This document shows, piece by piece, positions 54,914 through 64,000 of a stretch of 64,000 nt of DNA. The notes beneath the pieces were generated by a model, which was not told the DNA's origin, made no database searches, and worked only from the letters and a program-made list of their open reading frames with translations. Numbering within the stretch: the stretch's first letter is position 1; the number at the start of each line of letters is the position of its first letter. Source of the DNA: Halichondria panicea. Lineage: Eukaryota > Porifera > Demospongiae > Suberitida > Halichondriidae. The position numbers and the translations under genes were made by a program. The stretch spans positions 14,380,198 through 14,444,197 of the forward strand of contig NC_087377.1 in the NCBI RefSeq assembly GCF_963675165.1, given 5' to 3'.

Positions 54914-57877
54914 ATGCTGATCCTATGTTTTCTTATAGTGAAAGGTCAGTTAATATCATTTCCTCCTATTAAGATTGTATACAATTTTAGACTTTCAATT
55001 CATTACCTCGCTTGACCTCTTTGCTATGTTGCATGCCTAGCCTCGATCCCAGGCCGAGTTTTCGCTTTTATAACGGTTAGGCGAACAACTAGGCCTGGTA
55101 CTAGTTGTCTGCGCATGCGTCAAATTTTCATTGTATTTGTGGTCGGCAAAAATACTTACTCTGTGCATTTTCTGTGTACAAATTTCGATTATTGATTTAT
55201 TAAGTATTTTTGCCGACCACAAATACAATGAAAATTTGACGGAGTGAGTACACAAAAGATGCACAATAGGGAGCTGCTTCACAAGGGCCTGGGGAGTTGC
55301 CAGTTGTGCTGCAGCACGATTACAGTGACCCAGGGCAACTTCAAGATGATTGAATGCCTTCAAATTACGTTTCAAAACGATTTAGCAGGCTGCTGGACTT
55401 CTCTGATTCTAGGCCCCAACTCGTAACTCAGTTAAACTTTGCTTGAGAAAACGTAGATTCTCTTGATGCCTCTGAGCTACCCAGCAACGCTCGAACGAGC
55501 AGGTCATACTCCAGTCCTGTAAGTATAGGACAATATTAAAAGAAACCAAACACGGTTAAACCCTTACCTCAAACTGTCCAGTCTCGTCCGTTAGTATAGC
55601 CAAGAGGAACAATGTTGGGATAGCTGGATAGTAGCCATTGCTCTGTGTACAGAGAAGTAGACATTCAAAATACGTGTAGATCTAATTTCTCGTATTAAAC
55701 AGGTTATAGTGTCATTGTCGACGAGCTGATGATGGCAGCACCAAGTTCTCTAGCTCACACTCTTCACTTGATCCACCATATTAATGATGATACTATAGTC
55801 TACCTAGATCTTTAATACCAAACATAAAACAAGACTTGATAGCATAGGGCCCACACAAAAATATCTGACCTTAACAAGCTTGACAAAGCTTTATACCTCT
55901 TCCCTTGTTGTTCAGTCTTCAGAATAATGTTTTCTAAGCTTCAGAGAAGAGAGAAGCTTCAGCTAAGAGCCATTCCCAATAATGATAAAACGGGAACTGA
56001 CTTCTAGTACACGATAGTACACGAATATAAATGTCACGAAAGTGAACGAGAATATCCATTCGTCAGAATCTGACGAACGATTGACGCATGCGCAGACAAC
56101 TAGTACCAGGCCTAGTTGTTCGCCTAACCGTTATAAAAGCGAAAACTCGGCCTGGGATCGAGGCTATTGCATGCCATGCACATATAATTACCATGACAAT
56201 TATGTGTATAGGTATAACACCTTTCGTGTCTCTGACTGTCGAGGGGAGTCTGGTTGGTGAACACTGTCCAGGAACAGTCAGACTGTTCTGTAAGGGGATG
56301 GATCTGACTATTTTAAGATGGAGATATAATGGTGGAAATGGAATCTACTCGTTTTCGACGACTGATCTGCCAATGATCCCAATTCTGTCTAGTCAAGGAC
56401 CTTCTTTTGTGTCTGTAGAGTTACTTAATGTTACGCAAAATCCGAAAGATCCAAGATTTGCACAATTTACTTCAGCTCTATTTGTGGATATTGCTCAACT
56501 TCAAGCTCAAAATGTAGCAAGTATCAATTGTGGGGACCCTGGAACAATTACTACCGAACCAGTTAATGTGATTACTCTCCAACCGTCTGTCCCTAATAGT
56601 CCTGTGATTACTGCTGTGACTGCTACCTATAAGTTTGGCCTTTTGATGACCCTTGAAGTATCATGGATGGAGTTGGTTAGTACAACCATTATGCATATGC
56701 ATGCATGCTAATTGAGTCTTTACAGGAAGAAGTTTGCCTGGAATTCAAGGACTCGCTTGTATACATGCTGAATCTAACTAGTCCACTATCACCACCGACT
56801 GTCGTTGAGGCTGACCGAATTAGTTGCAGAGGCGGAATGTGCGTTGGACTATTTTCAAATATTTCAGAGAATGTAGTAGAGGAGTACACTCTGTCACTGA
56901 GTGCTAGAAATGACATGGGATTAAGCGAAGACTCTGCATATCAAAACACAATACGTAAGTCACTTTTATATAGCTGTGATTATTTTCATGCTTATGTAAC
57001 TGTACTCATAGAGCAACAAAGTGATCAATATTTTACTCCTGAAATCTTGAATTCTACCAGCTGCGAAATATTTGTTCGATGTGTGTCAAGAGATACAAGT
57101 CTAAACAATGCTACATGTTCTGTGTCATATGGTATGAATGCCAGCACTGCCACTTTTCTACTTAACACAAAATTACGTATTAATGAACTTCATCAGTCAG
57201 CTGCAGTATCACACTTGTTCGTATTCTCATTGATGGTTGATCACATTTTAAGAATAAATGTCATCAAAGAGACGAGTATTTCAAGTAAGATCCATATAAC
57301 TTTGCGAAAATGTGCATATGGTGCATGCATAATGATTGACATTCGTAACAGGTTGTGAGAGAAAAATAAATAACGCTGATATCGCCACTACAATATTGGT
57401 CGCAATTTCCACATCAATTTTCATGGGTGTCATGATGGTGCTTATAATGTGCTTCGTTGGAATTAAGGTAAAAATGCATATAGTTTTGTGTATGTCTGTA
57501 TATACAGTGGACTTTCGTTATTATGGCTGGCCCTCTGATATACGGTCACCCATGCATGCACCTCAAGCCGTTTCGTTTTGCACGAATTACTATACTGTAC
57601 AAAACTCGCCTTGAATTACAGCCACCTCGCTATTCTGTATAATTATTATAATTATGGTCAGTTCTGTCAGCCCAACTGAATGATGGACATTAATTTATGA
57701 TTGCTTACCCTTTTCTAATAGCACTGTAACAACAGCAAGAAGTCTAAAAAGTGTCCCAACAGTGTCCTAAAAATGGCAAGGTATCATGATAACTATAATT
57801 ATATATGTAACTATACCAAAAACCCCACAAGCACCCTAGTGTACAGAAGAAATTCAAATTTTGTTGCAATTGGTTGA
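54914..57877 (+). CDS. Receptor J: Ig-like/FN3 receptor with one membrane segment and very short tail
   Basis: Seven exons, 54914-54944, 56212-56675, 56726-56954, 57012-57284, 57352-57467, 57722-57780, 57847-57877, sum to 1203 nt, 400 aa, in frame. The first exon (M-L-I-L-C-F-L-I-V-K) is a short hydrophobic leader and the least certain part. The Ig-like exon has H-C-P-G-T-V-R-L-F-C, L-R-W-R-Y-N-G and I-N-C-G-D-P. The FN3-like and third ectodomain exons match receptors A and F. One membrane segment (I-L-V-A-I-S-T-S-I-F-M-G-V-M-M-V-L-I) is followed by about 35 basic, tyrosine-free residues ending R-N-S-N-F-V-A-I-G. Intron 1 holds a 1.1-kb miniature element. The last two exons rest on splice signals and frame only. 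It might be a decoy or an adaptor-dependent receptor. Confidence 0.6.
55038..56166. mobile_element. 1129-bp TAGCCTCG-type element in intron 1 of receptor J
   Basis: Inverted ends of about 80 bases start TAGCCTCGATCCCAGGCCG. Perfect direct repeats ttgcatgcc lie at 55029-55037 and 56167-56175. A second hairpin (55123-55245, containing TTGTGGTCGGCAAAAATACTT) is nested beside the left end. The centre has no recognised gene. Confidence 0.85.
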
Positions 57878-57984
57878 CATAAAGCCATGTATATGGTGCG
57901 GGCGAAACTAAGAAATTATACCGGTCATTAACCACACTAGCTGGTGTTTGAGTGTGTTTGTAGACTGAACCACTTGAGTGGCTA

Positions 57985-58985
57985 CTAGTAGTTGACATTC
58001 AAAGTAGGTAGTTTGCTTAGCTACTTAGCTTTCGAAGTAGGTATTGGCTACTTAACTTAGCTTTCAAAGTAGGTAGTTGGCTTAGCTACTTAGCTTTCGA
58101 AGTAGGTATAGTTCAATTTATCTTAGCTACTTAGCTTTTGAAGTAGGTAGTTCGCTTTAGCAGCATGCTAAGCGCAGCCTTTTGAAGTTGATAGTTGGTG
58201 ACCTTTAAACTCTAGCTCTAAGATTACAGAAGAGGAAATGGGCGGGGGACTGTCTGTAGGGTACGGAATTTACTGTGTTATAACAGGAGCTCATAAATAA
58301 AATAATAAGCCCTTATTCTCTTATTTATGGGCTCCTAGTTAGATGCAATCACACACAGAGAACATGCTATATAAGCACTGTGGTTCAGCTGAAACATGTA
58401 ACAGTATCACAAACACACTGTAGATTTTCTAATAAACACTGAATGTCATTTGTTCACTCATTCGGCTTCTTATTATCTGTGTGTTCTTGTGTTCAGCATA
58501 CAGTGCTTCAAAGCAAGCAGTAATAACCTGCAAGACAAAGATCTAGTTTATACACTGATGTAAACGGAACAATTTGTACTGTTAAATCCTCCCCCACCCA
58601 CAGCGATTAATAAGATTACAAGCACACCCCTTACTGCATGTAAGGCTTACATTTACTGTTGTGAGGGGAGGGATAACTATACAGTTCCTTAAATACCTTT
58701 CCAACTCAACTCGGTCAGCATCTTGCAAGGATGTTACATGCTTTGTAGCATGCGCACTACATGCTGACATTCTCTCAGCACAAACACCATGACAAGCGTT
58801 TAGCAACGAGCTAGAGCTAGAGCTACATTTAAATGGGCATGAACATGTTCTGTTTAGAGTTTAAAGGTTACCGACTACCTACTTTGAAAGCTAAGTTAAG
58901 TAGCGAAGGCCAACTATACCTACTTCAAAAGCTAAGTAGCTAAGCCAACTACCTACTTCGAATTTCAGCTACTTGTAGCTCTCAC
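57985..58985. mobile_element. 1.0-kb element with inverted arms built of tandem AGCTACTTAGCTTT units
   Basis: The left arm (57985-58215) has about four copies of a 35-45 base unit (g-a-a-g-t-a-g-g-t-a-g-t-t-g-g-c-t-t-a-g-c-t-a-c-t-t-a-g-c-t-t-t). The right arm (about 58869-58985) has the same units inverted. Similarity continues inward (g-a-c-c-t-t-t-a-a-a-c-t-c-t). An hAT-like 53-bp element is nested at 58284-58336. No target duplication was confirmed. Confidence 0.75.
58284..58336. mobile_element. 53-bp hAT-like hairpin (relative of 32439-32524)
   Basis: Inverted ends CAGGAGCTCATAAATAA and TTATTTATGGGCTCCT around about 20 bases; nested in the 58-kb element. Confidence 0.65.
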
Positions 58986-61251
58986 GGCCACCGTAGATAT
59001 GGATGTTTTACACACATAGTATGACAAACTCAGACAACAGGTTGTATGGGCTGAGTAGTTGCTTACTCTCCTTCATTCATGTACTCCTGCATATGATGAT
59101 AGATATTATATAGGTGCGTTTCATGTGTCAATTAAATTTTTAATCAGTAATCTGCCGAGAGTTCAAAATTCAAGTGCAGTGAAGGCTGTTGCTCTGGCAG
59201 TACATTTTCTCGCTCCTGTAGCTCCAAATTTAATAGCTAGCACTTTTGTGCAAGGCTAACTCATAGAAACTGTGTGCCGGCGAACTGATTCTACGAACAT
59301 TTCTGAAGATACCACAACAGCATCCATAACTCGGATAAAGCTTTAGTTCGTACCTTTTTGCTGCATGTGACCGATTAGTGTAAATAATTCATTGTAGAGT
59401 CTAACATGTATATATATATATGCATGTGCATATGACTTTGGTTTTAATCCTAATTCCTCTCTCTCTCTCTCTCTCTCATACCCTGAATAGTCTTTGAGCA
59501 AACTGTGATTTGCTCCATGGACAAAGAATCCTCATGTACGAAACAATTTGTATGACTACACCTATATTTAGCATATTTTTCTATAAATATTTTTTGACCG
59601 TAGAGACTTGTGTCTCAATATTTTCTATTTCTATATTGCTAAATCCATGATACACATTCTGCAGGCTTCAATTTCATGGTCTTTTGACTCTATATACTAT
59701 ATAAAGTATAGTATAGTATAACAAAGTTATGACAACTTTATATGTCAAACTCAACACAAATAGACTTTAACATGTAAGTTACGTACAAAAATTGGACACT
59801 TACCTATCAAATATATACTGTTACAGTAACTCTTTGCTAGTATATACAACTACAGCGTTAGCTATAAGCTTATATATATGGAGTATGTTGACACAATGAG
59901 GACAATGCTCAAGTTGACCACTGTCCATCCTGTTTGTCGTTTCTCAATGATAAATAAGTTGGTTCCCCAATTCACACAAACTTCACCGACAAAAAGTGGT
60001 AGGGTAGACAGTACAATTTATACTATAGGGGATGCTGTCACGATTCATGAGTGGCTATAGCTTCTTCCAACGCAAAACAATCCGACAGCCAATATATATA
60101 CATAATGCATACAGATACATAACTGGACATGCACTTTCAATTCATAGTGTTAATTTGCATGCACAACGACAAAGATGCTGGTGACATAATTATACACTGT
60201 ACACACGAATGAACCAACAAGGATGGTAGTGGAAGTGGACAGTGTTTGCAATTGACCACATTCCTTGTCAAAGTTAAATTGCGTGTTACCTGACACAAGC
60301 ACTGGGCATTTATTTTTGGCCAAGAGCTGATTGTGCACAGTTTGGTTATATCTATTAGCTTAACTCAGTGGATAGTCTATAGCAAATCAATGTATGCAGA
60401 GGTATTTTTTTCCCAAACAAAAATCTGAAGGGAGGTGCATTTCGAAACACAAGTTATACTGTAAAAGATCCACTTCTAGACTATTAAGTTCTCACAATTC
60501 AATTCAACAATCTTCATTTAACAACATCAATTCCACAACATCGCATAAACTTTAACATCACAAAAACAACTAAAACTCAAAATCTAACATACTGTCCTTT
60601 TATACACTCCTGAACACTTCCTGTTTGTCAGGTTCTAAAACTGGTTTGACGGGATCTTACAGGGCAGGAGAGAGGGATTAACACCTTGGGTGTACAGTCG
60701 TATACTATTGCACAACATACCAAATAAGTGAATGTAGTCTATTTAACACTATAACAGCTATAATCAAGCTAAGGCAAGAATCCTTGCCTGGCATACATGA
60801 ACAGTAACCCTATACAATAACGAACAAAAGCACAAACAATAACCAACTAAGAAACATAGTCTTTCACATATACCACTTATGAATCCTGAGCTAAAATCAG
60901 TTTTTCATGTTTGTATACACCACTTAGATGACAGCTATAATAACTAGTGTTCAAGCTGGCGCTGTGCTAATGCCTCTCGCCATGTTTTTGCTTTCGCTCA
61001 AAAGTATTAGAGTGTTATATTAGTTCTATATAATTATAATGAATTTTATATTAAAGTTAGCTTATCTATATAAAGTCGCTGAGAAGAAAAGACTTATTTA
61101 CATGCAAACTAGCCATAACTCGAGAAAGAAGCTTTAGTTTGCTAATCCACGAATCAAAATCCAAGAGAACGTGGCTAGAAGCCTATAGAAGCTGTTAGCT
61201 TTCGTCGCATTGCAACCGTTGAGCAGTTACAGCTGGAACAGACACACAGAC
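58986..61251. other. 2.3-kb spacer without recognised genes
   Basis: No supported gene. It holds a (TC)n run at 59458-59479 and AT-rich sequence. The stretch near 61090-61180 (a-a-c-t-a-g-c-c-a-t-a-a-c-t-c-g-a-g-a-a) resembles 28930-29020, a dispersed repeat. Confidence 0.45.
59458..59479. repeat. (TC)n microsatellite
   Basis: About eleven TC dinucleotides in a row. Confidence 0.9.
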
Positions 61252-61290
61252 CATAGATAGAAAAGGGAGGGATTGGAAACGAACGGCAGT
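61252..61290. repeat. Probable left terminal repeat of the P-like element
   Basis: CATAGATAGAAAAGGGAGGG and then ATTGGAAACG resemble the left end of the 53808-54516 element. It lies about 560 bases upstream of the P-like transposase start, a plausible terminal position. Confidence 0.5.
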
Positions 61291-61818
61291 TGCAATGATA
61301 TCCGTTGAAACACTCCTTGTCTTATTACGTAATCACTTTTTGGTGGGATTGCAACAAAGATTTTTTCTGACTCTGTTCGTTTGCAGACGTTGTTAGACTT
61401 CTGGGTTAGGCCAGTGTCTTTGGCTTAACTGTATTCATACTTGGTAAGTTAGAGCGTCATTATAACTCACTTCAGTAGAATTGAAGCAGAATAATAGGCC
61501 AGTTTTGTAGGTAGTAAGGTGATAGCCAAATTATGTCTCCCTCTAGCAGATATGTAAAGCTGATTTGCAGTTTGTAATTGTGTCAAACTGTATACTTGGG
61601 TCCTAGGGTTTTGCGTAAGCAATACTTTTTGAATGATACAAGTGAAACTTTAATACTAGATCAATAAATAAGTATTTTTAGGAGTGTTTTTTGTCTCCTT
61701 CTTTCATCTCTAAAAAGGGCTAGTTGAGTATATTCTGCTAATATACTGTTAGAGGAGTATTTGAAGTTTTGCATAGTCTTTGTTTCTTTTTGCATAGTCT
61801 TTGTTTGCACTTACAGAA

Positions 61819-64000
61819 ATGCCCCGAAAATTCAGAATTGCGGTTCACCGCAAGAATGAATTTAGGAAGTTGAGAGCAAAGAAACTCTCATTGCCCATCG
61901 ATATCAGTGAATTGAAAGTTAGCATCCCGAGAATGATATTTGCGGATACTCCGTTATCAACAATTGCCACCCTCAGGCAGAGGCTAAAGATTGCCATTGT
62001 GCTTCCTGAAGGTACGTAACTTAATTATGTGAACGGTTTTTCATTTAGTTACATGTACACTCTATACTTGAATAGGATGGTTGAATGTATCGGACTCAGA
62101 GGATGTCCATATTTCCAAGCATGCTCAGTTGGCCGTCAGCATAGTGATACACAGTGATCTTTCTTGGCATGCTCTTGCCAATGGTTGCAAAGTACCTAGC
62201 AACAATCCTGAATTATCAATGAAGCATCAAGTAATTGCGTCTGTGACTGATGTACAAGACATTATCGACTTCTTGGACTCATGCACTGTTTGTGTTGGGA
62301 ATGACGACGCCAAGTATGCTGCCTTAGTAACTGACAGAAATGGGACCTTTGTGGATGTTTCAGGTACGTATACATGTAGTGTACTGAGTGCATGTGCTCT
62401 TGCCAAGAATGAAATCTGCTATTACAGTTAATTAATTTTGTGTATACAGGGAAAAATCGTGTGGCATTTTACGATGATAAGCTCAGCCACGGAACAATCC
62501 GATGTGATGGATGTCAGATTCTTGTGCCTGTGGAATTAAACCAGTGCAATGTATGCCATGCCTACAGACAAACACTCAATCGAATGTTCCTTCGTTTTGA
62601 AGATTCCACTAGAGACACGTGTACCGAGTTAAACAGGGTTAATCCTCAGAGTCATACTATCGATACTTGTCATCACTTGAAAAGGACAAACGAATGAAAG
62701 TTCTACATCAACAGAGCAGAGTGGCACAACAACAGATAAATCGCCTTAAAAAGAAACTCAAAAAGGTAATTGAACAGAGAAGCAACTTCGTTGAAGAAGA
62801 GCTCCCATAATGATCTGTCACAGATCATAAAGGATAATGACGATTCTGTTAAGAAAACCTTCCCCCTGGAAGATTCGTTTCAACGAGTGTTTTGGGAAAG
62901 CCAAAAGCGAGCTTCCTCTCTCAAAAATGCCAAATCGATGAAGTGGGATCCCTTAATGATACGTTGGTGTCTTTATCTTAGACATCTGTCGAGTAGTGCA
63001 TACCAAATGCTGCGAGAGTCTGGTGTTATTTGCCTTCCCTCGCAGAGGACATTGCGTGATTATACCTATCACATCCAAAGCTCCATTGGCTTCTCCGAAG
63101 AAGTTGACAAGTACTTGATGGAAGTCGCTAAAATCAGCTTGTGTCCAGAGAGGGAGAAGTATGTGGTTCTTTTAATGGATGAAATGCACATAAAAGAAGA
63201 CTTGGTGTATGACAAACATTCAGGTATTTACACAAATGCATGCACTAGGTGTGAAGGTAATTTATGCATTACCTTTTTATCTCTATAATTGTAGGTGCTA
63301 TCATTGGCTTCACCAATATTGGCGATATCAATTCCCACTTGTTGGCTTTTGAAAGATCTCTAAACAACGATATGGACCAAAGCACTCCACTGGCACATTC
63401 TATGCTTGTACTACTTGTGAGGGGACTCTTTAGCAAGTTACAGTTTCCTTACGTTCAATTTCCTTGTACATCATTGACTGGTGACCAGATGTTCGAGCCA
63501 TTTTGGGAGGCGGTTGGTCGGTTGGAATTGTGTGGATTTAAGGTACTTGCACTCACTTGTGATGGCCTAGCAGCAAATCATCGTCTCTTTAAGTTGCATA
63601 AGCCTGGTTCGAAGTCTTTGGTCAACAAAGTTGGTAACCCGTATGCCAGTGACAACAGCAGGTCTCTGTTTTTCTTTTCTGACCCACCCCACCTCATTAA
63701 GACTGTCAGAAACGGCTGGGCTAGCCCTAAGAGAAAATTGTGGGTGAGTGCTTGCGTTTATAGATTTACTGTCTAAGACTCTTGTTGTACATAGCTACAC
63801 TTACAATATTCTAATTGTAGAACATGTATGTATTATTCACATTTCCACAGTGCAAAGGGAAAGATGGTCTCAACTGAAGCTACTGTATATGAAGAATCGA
63901 TCTCAAGAGACCCCTGGACTAGCATTGATACCGAAGCTTAAGTATGAGCATGTTGAGTTATCCAGCTTCTCCAAGATGCGAGTAGATCTGGCAGCTCAAG
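61819..64000 (+). pseudogene. P-element-like transposase, frameshifted, running off the window
   Basis: Exons: 61819-62011 (M-P-R-K-F-R-I-A), 62076 to about 62363, 62450 to about 62690, about 62765-63222, 63296-63740, and from 63852. An N-terminal region without a THAP finger is followed by a C-D-G-C ... C-N-V-C zinc-like pair, a coiled-coil (K-K-K-L-K-K) and the catalytic RNase H-like core: L-L-M-D-E-M-H-I-K-E-D-L-V-Y-D, G-F-T-N-I-G-D-I-N, L-T-C-D-G-L-A-A-N-H-R-L-F and F-F-F-S-D-P-P-H-L-I-K. These blocks are diagnostic of P/THAP9-type transposases. Frameshifts lie near 62655 (four bases lost), near 62805 (one base gained) and near 63870. So the copy is probably dead, though its core reads well. 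The 3' end and right terminal repeat are outside the window. Confidence 0.8.

Noticed and set aside
59878-60338. Two 60-codon open frames
   Set aside because: Isolated, no domain or splice support, in AT-rich spacer.

Overview
This window looks like nuclear DNA of an early-branching animal, most likely a demosponge (an Amphimedon-type genome). It is AT-rich, with very small GT-AG introns (often 50-60 nt) and many miniature inverted-repeat elements. It holds a tandem family of Ig-like/FN3/sushi receptors with tyrosine-motif, Death-domain or kinase tails, plus animal transposon types (Ty3/Gypsy, P-like, DUF6589, RecQ, Ulp1/integrase). The taxonomic call is inference from style and content; no rRNA or marker gene is present.

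The main content is a rapidly evolving receptor cluster. Seven genes share one Ig-like N-terminal exon (C-P-G-T-V-R-L-x-C ... W ... C-G-D-P) and a following FN3-like exon: A (1-2523 +), B (7900-9428 -, damaged), F (21172-30014 +), G (38408-39865 -), H (43250-44702 -), I (48010-51519 -) and J (54914-57877 +). Decayed copies lie at 5.8, 30.6, 31.8-38.1, 40.9, 42.5 and 45.3 kb. Behind the shared ectodomain the membrane and cytoplasmic parts are swapped by exon. A has three membrane segments and an ITIM-like tail. F has three membrane segments, then a PX domain and an SGK3-like kinase. B has one membrane segment and an ITIM-like tail. G and H have a sushi domain, one membrane segment and a short Y-E-E-V tail. 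I has two sushi domains, one membrane segment and two Death domains with tyrosine motifs. J has a short inert tail. For F, G, H, I and J I traced every exon; the summed exon lengths stay in frame from start to stop (961, 434, 429, 840 and 400 aa).

Mobile DNA fills the rest. 3.3-4.4 kb: an inverted-repeat element carrying a ZSWIM3-N-like/PHD gene. 11.2-13.4 kb: integrase C-terminus, proline-rich minisatellite, Ulp1 protease and PHD relic. 13.3-14.4 kb: reverse-transcriptase-type relic. 14.4-17.9 kb: DUF6589 transposase-like gene, tail-to-tail with a RecQ-like helicase at 17.9-19.2 kb. 33.1-37.5 kb: an intact Ty3/Gypsy retrotransposon with identical 147-bp LTRs and a 5-bp target duplication, inserted into a receptor pseudogene. 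61.3-64.0 kb: a damaged P-element-like transposase. A large set of short elements with TAG...CTA ends and 9-bp target duplications (36 bp to 1.1 kb long) is scattered through introns and spacers.

The most interesting parts are the receptor-SGK3 fusion (F), the double Death-domain receptor (I), the recurring E-L/M-x-x-N-x-S/A-Y tail motif shared by differently built receptors, and the 9-bp-duplication miniature transposons, some only two terminal repeats back to back.
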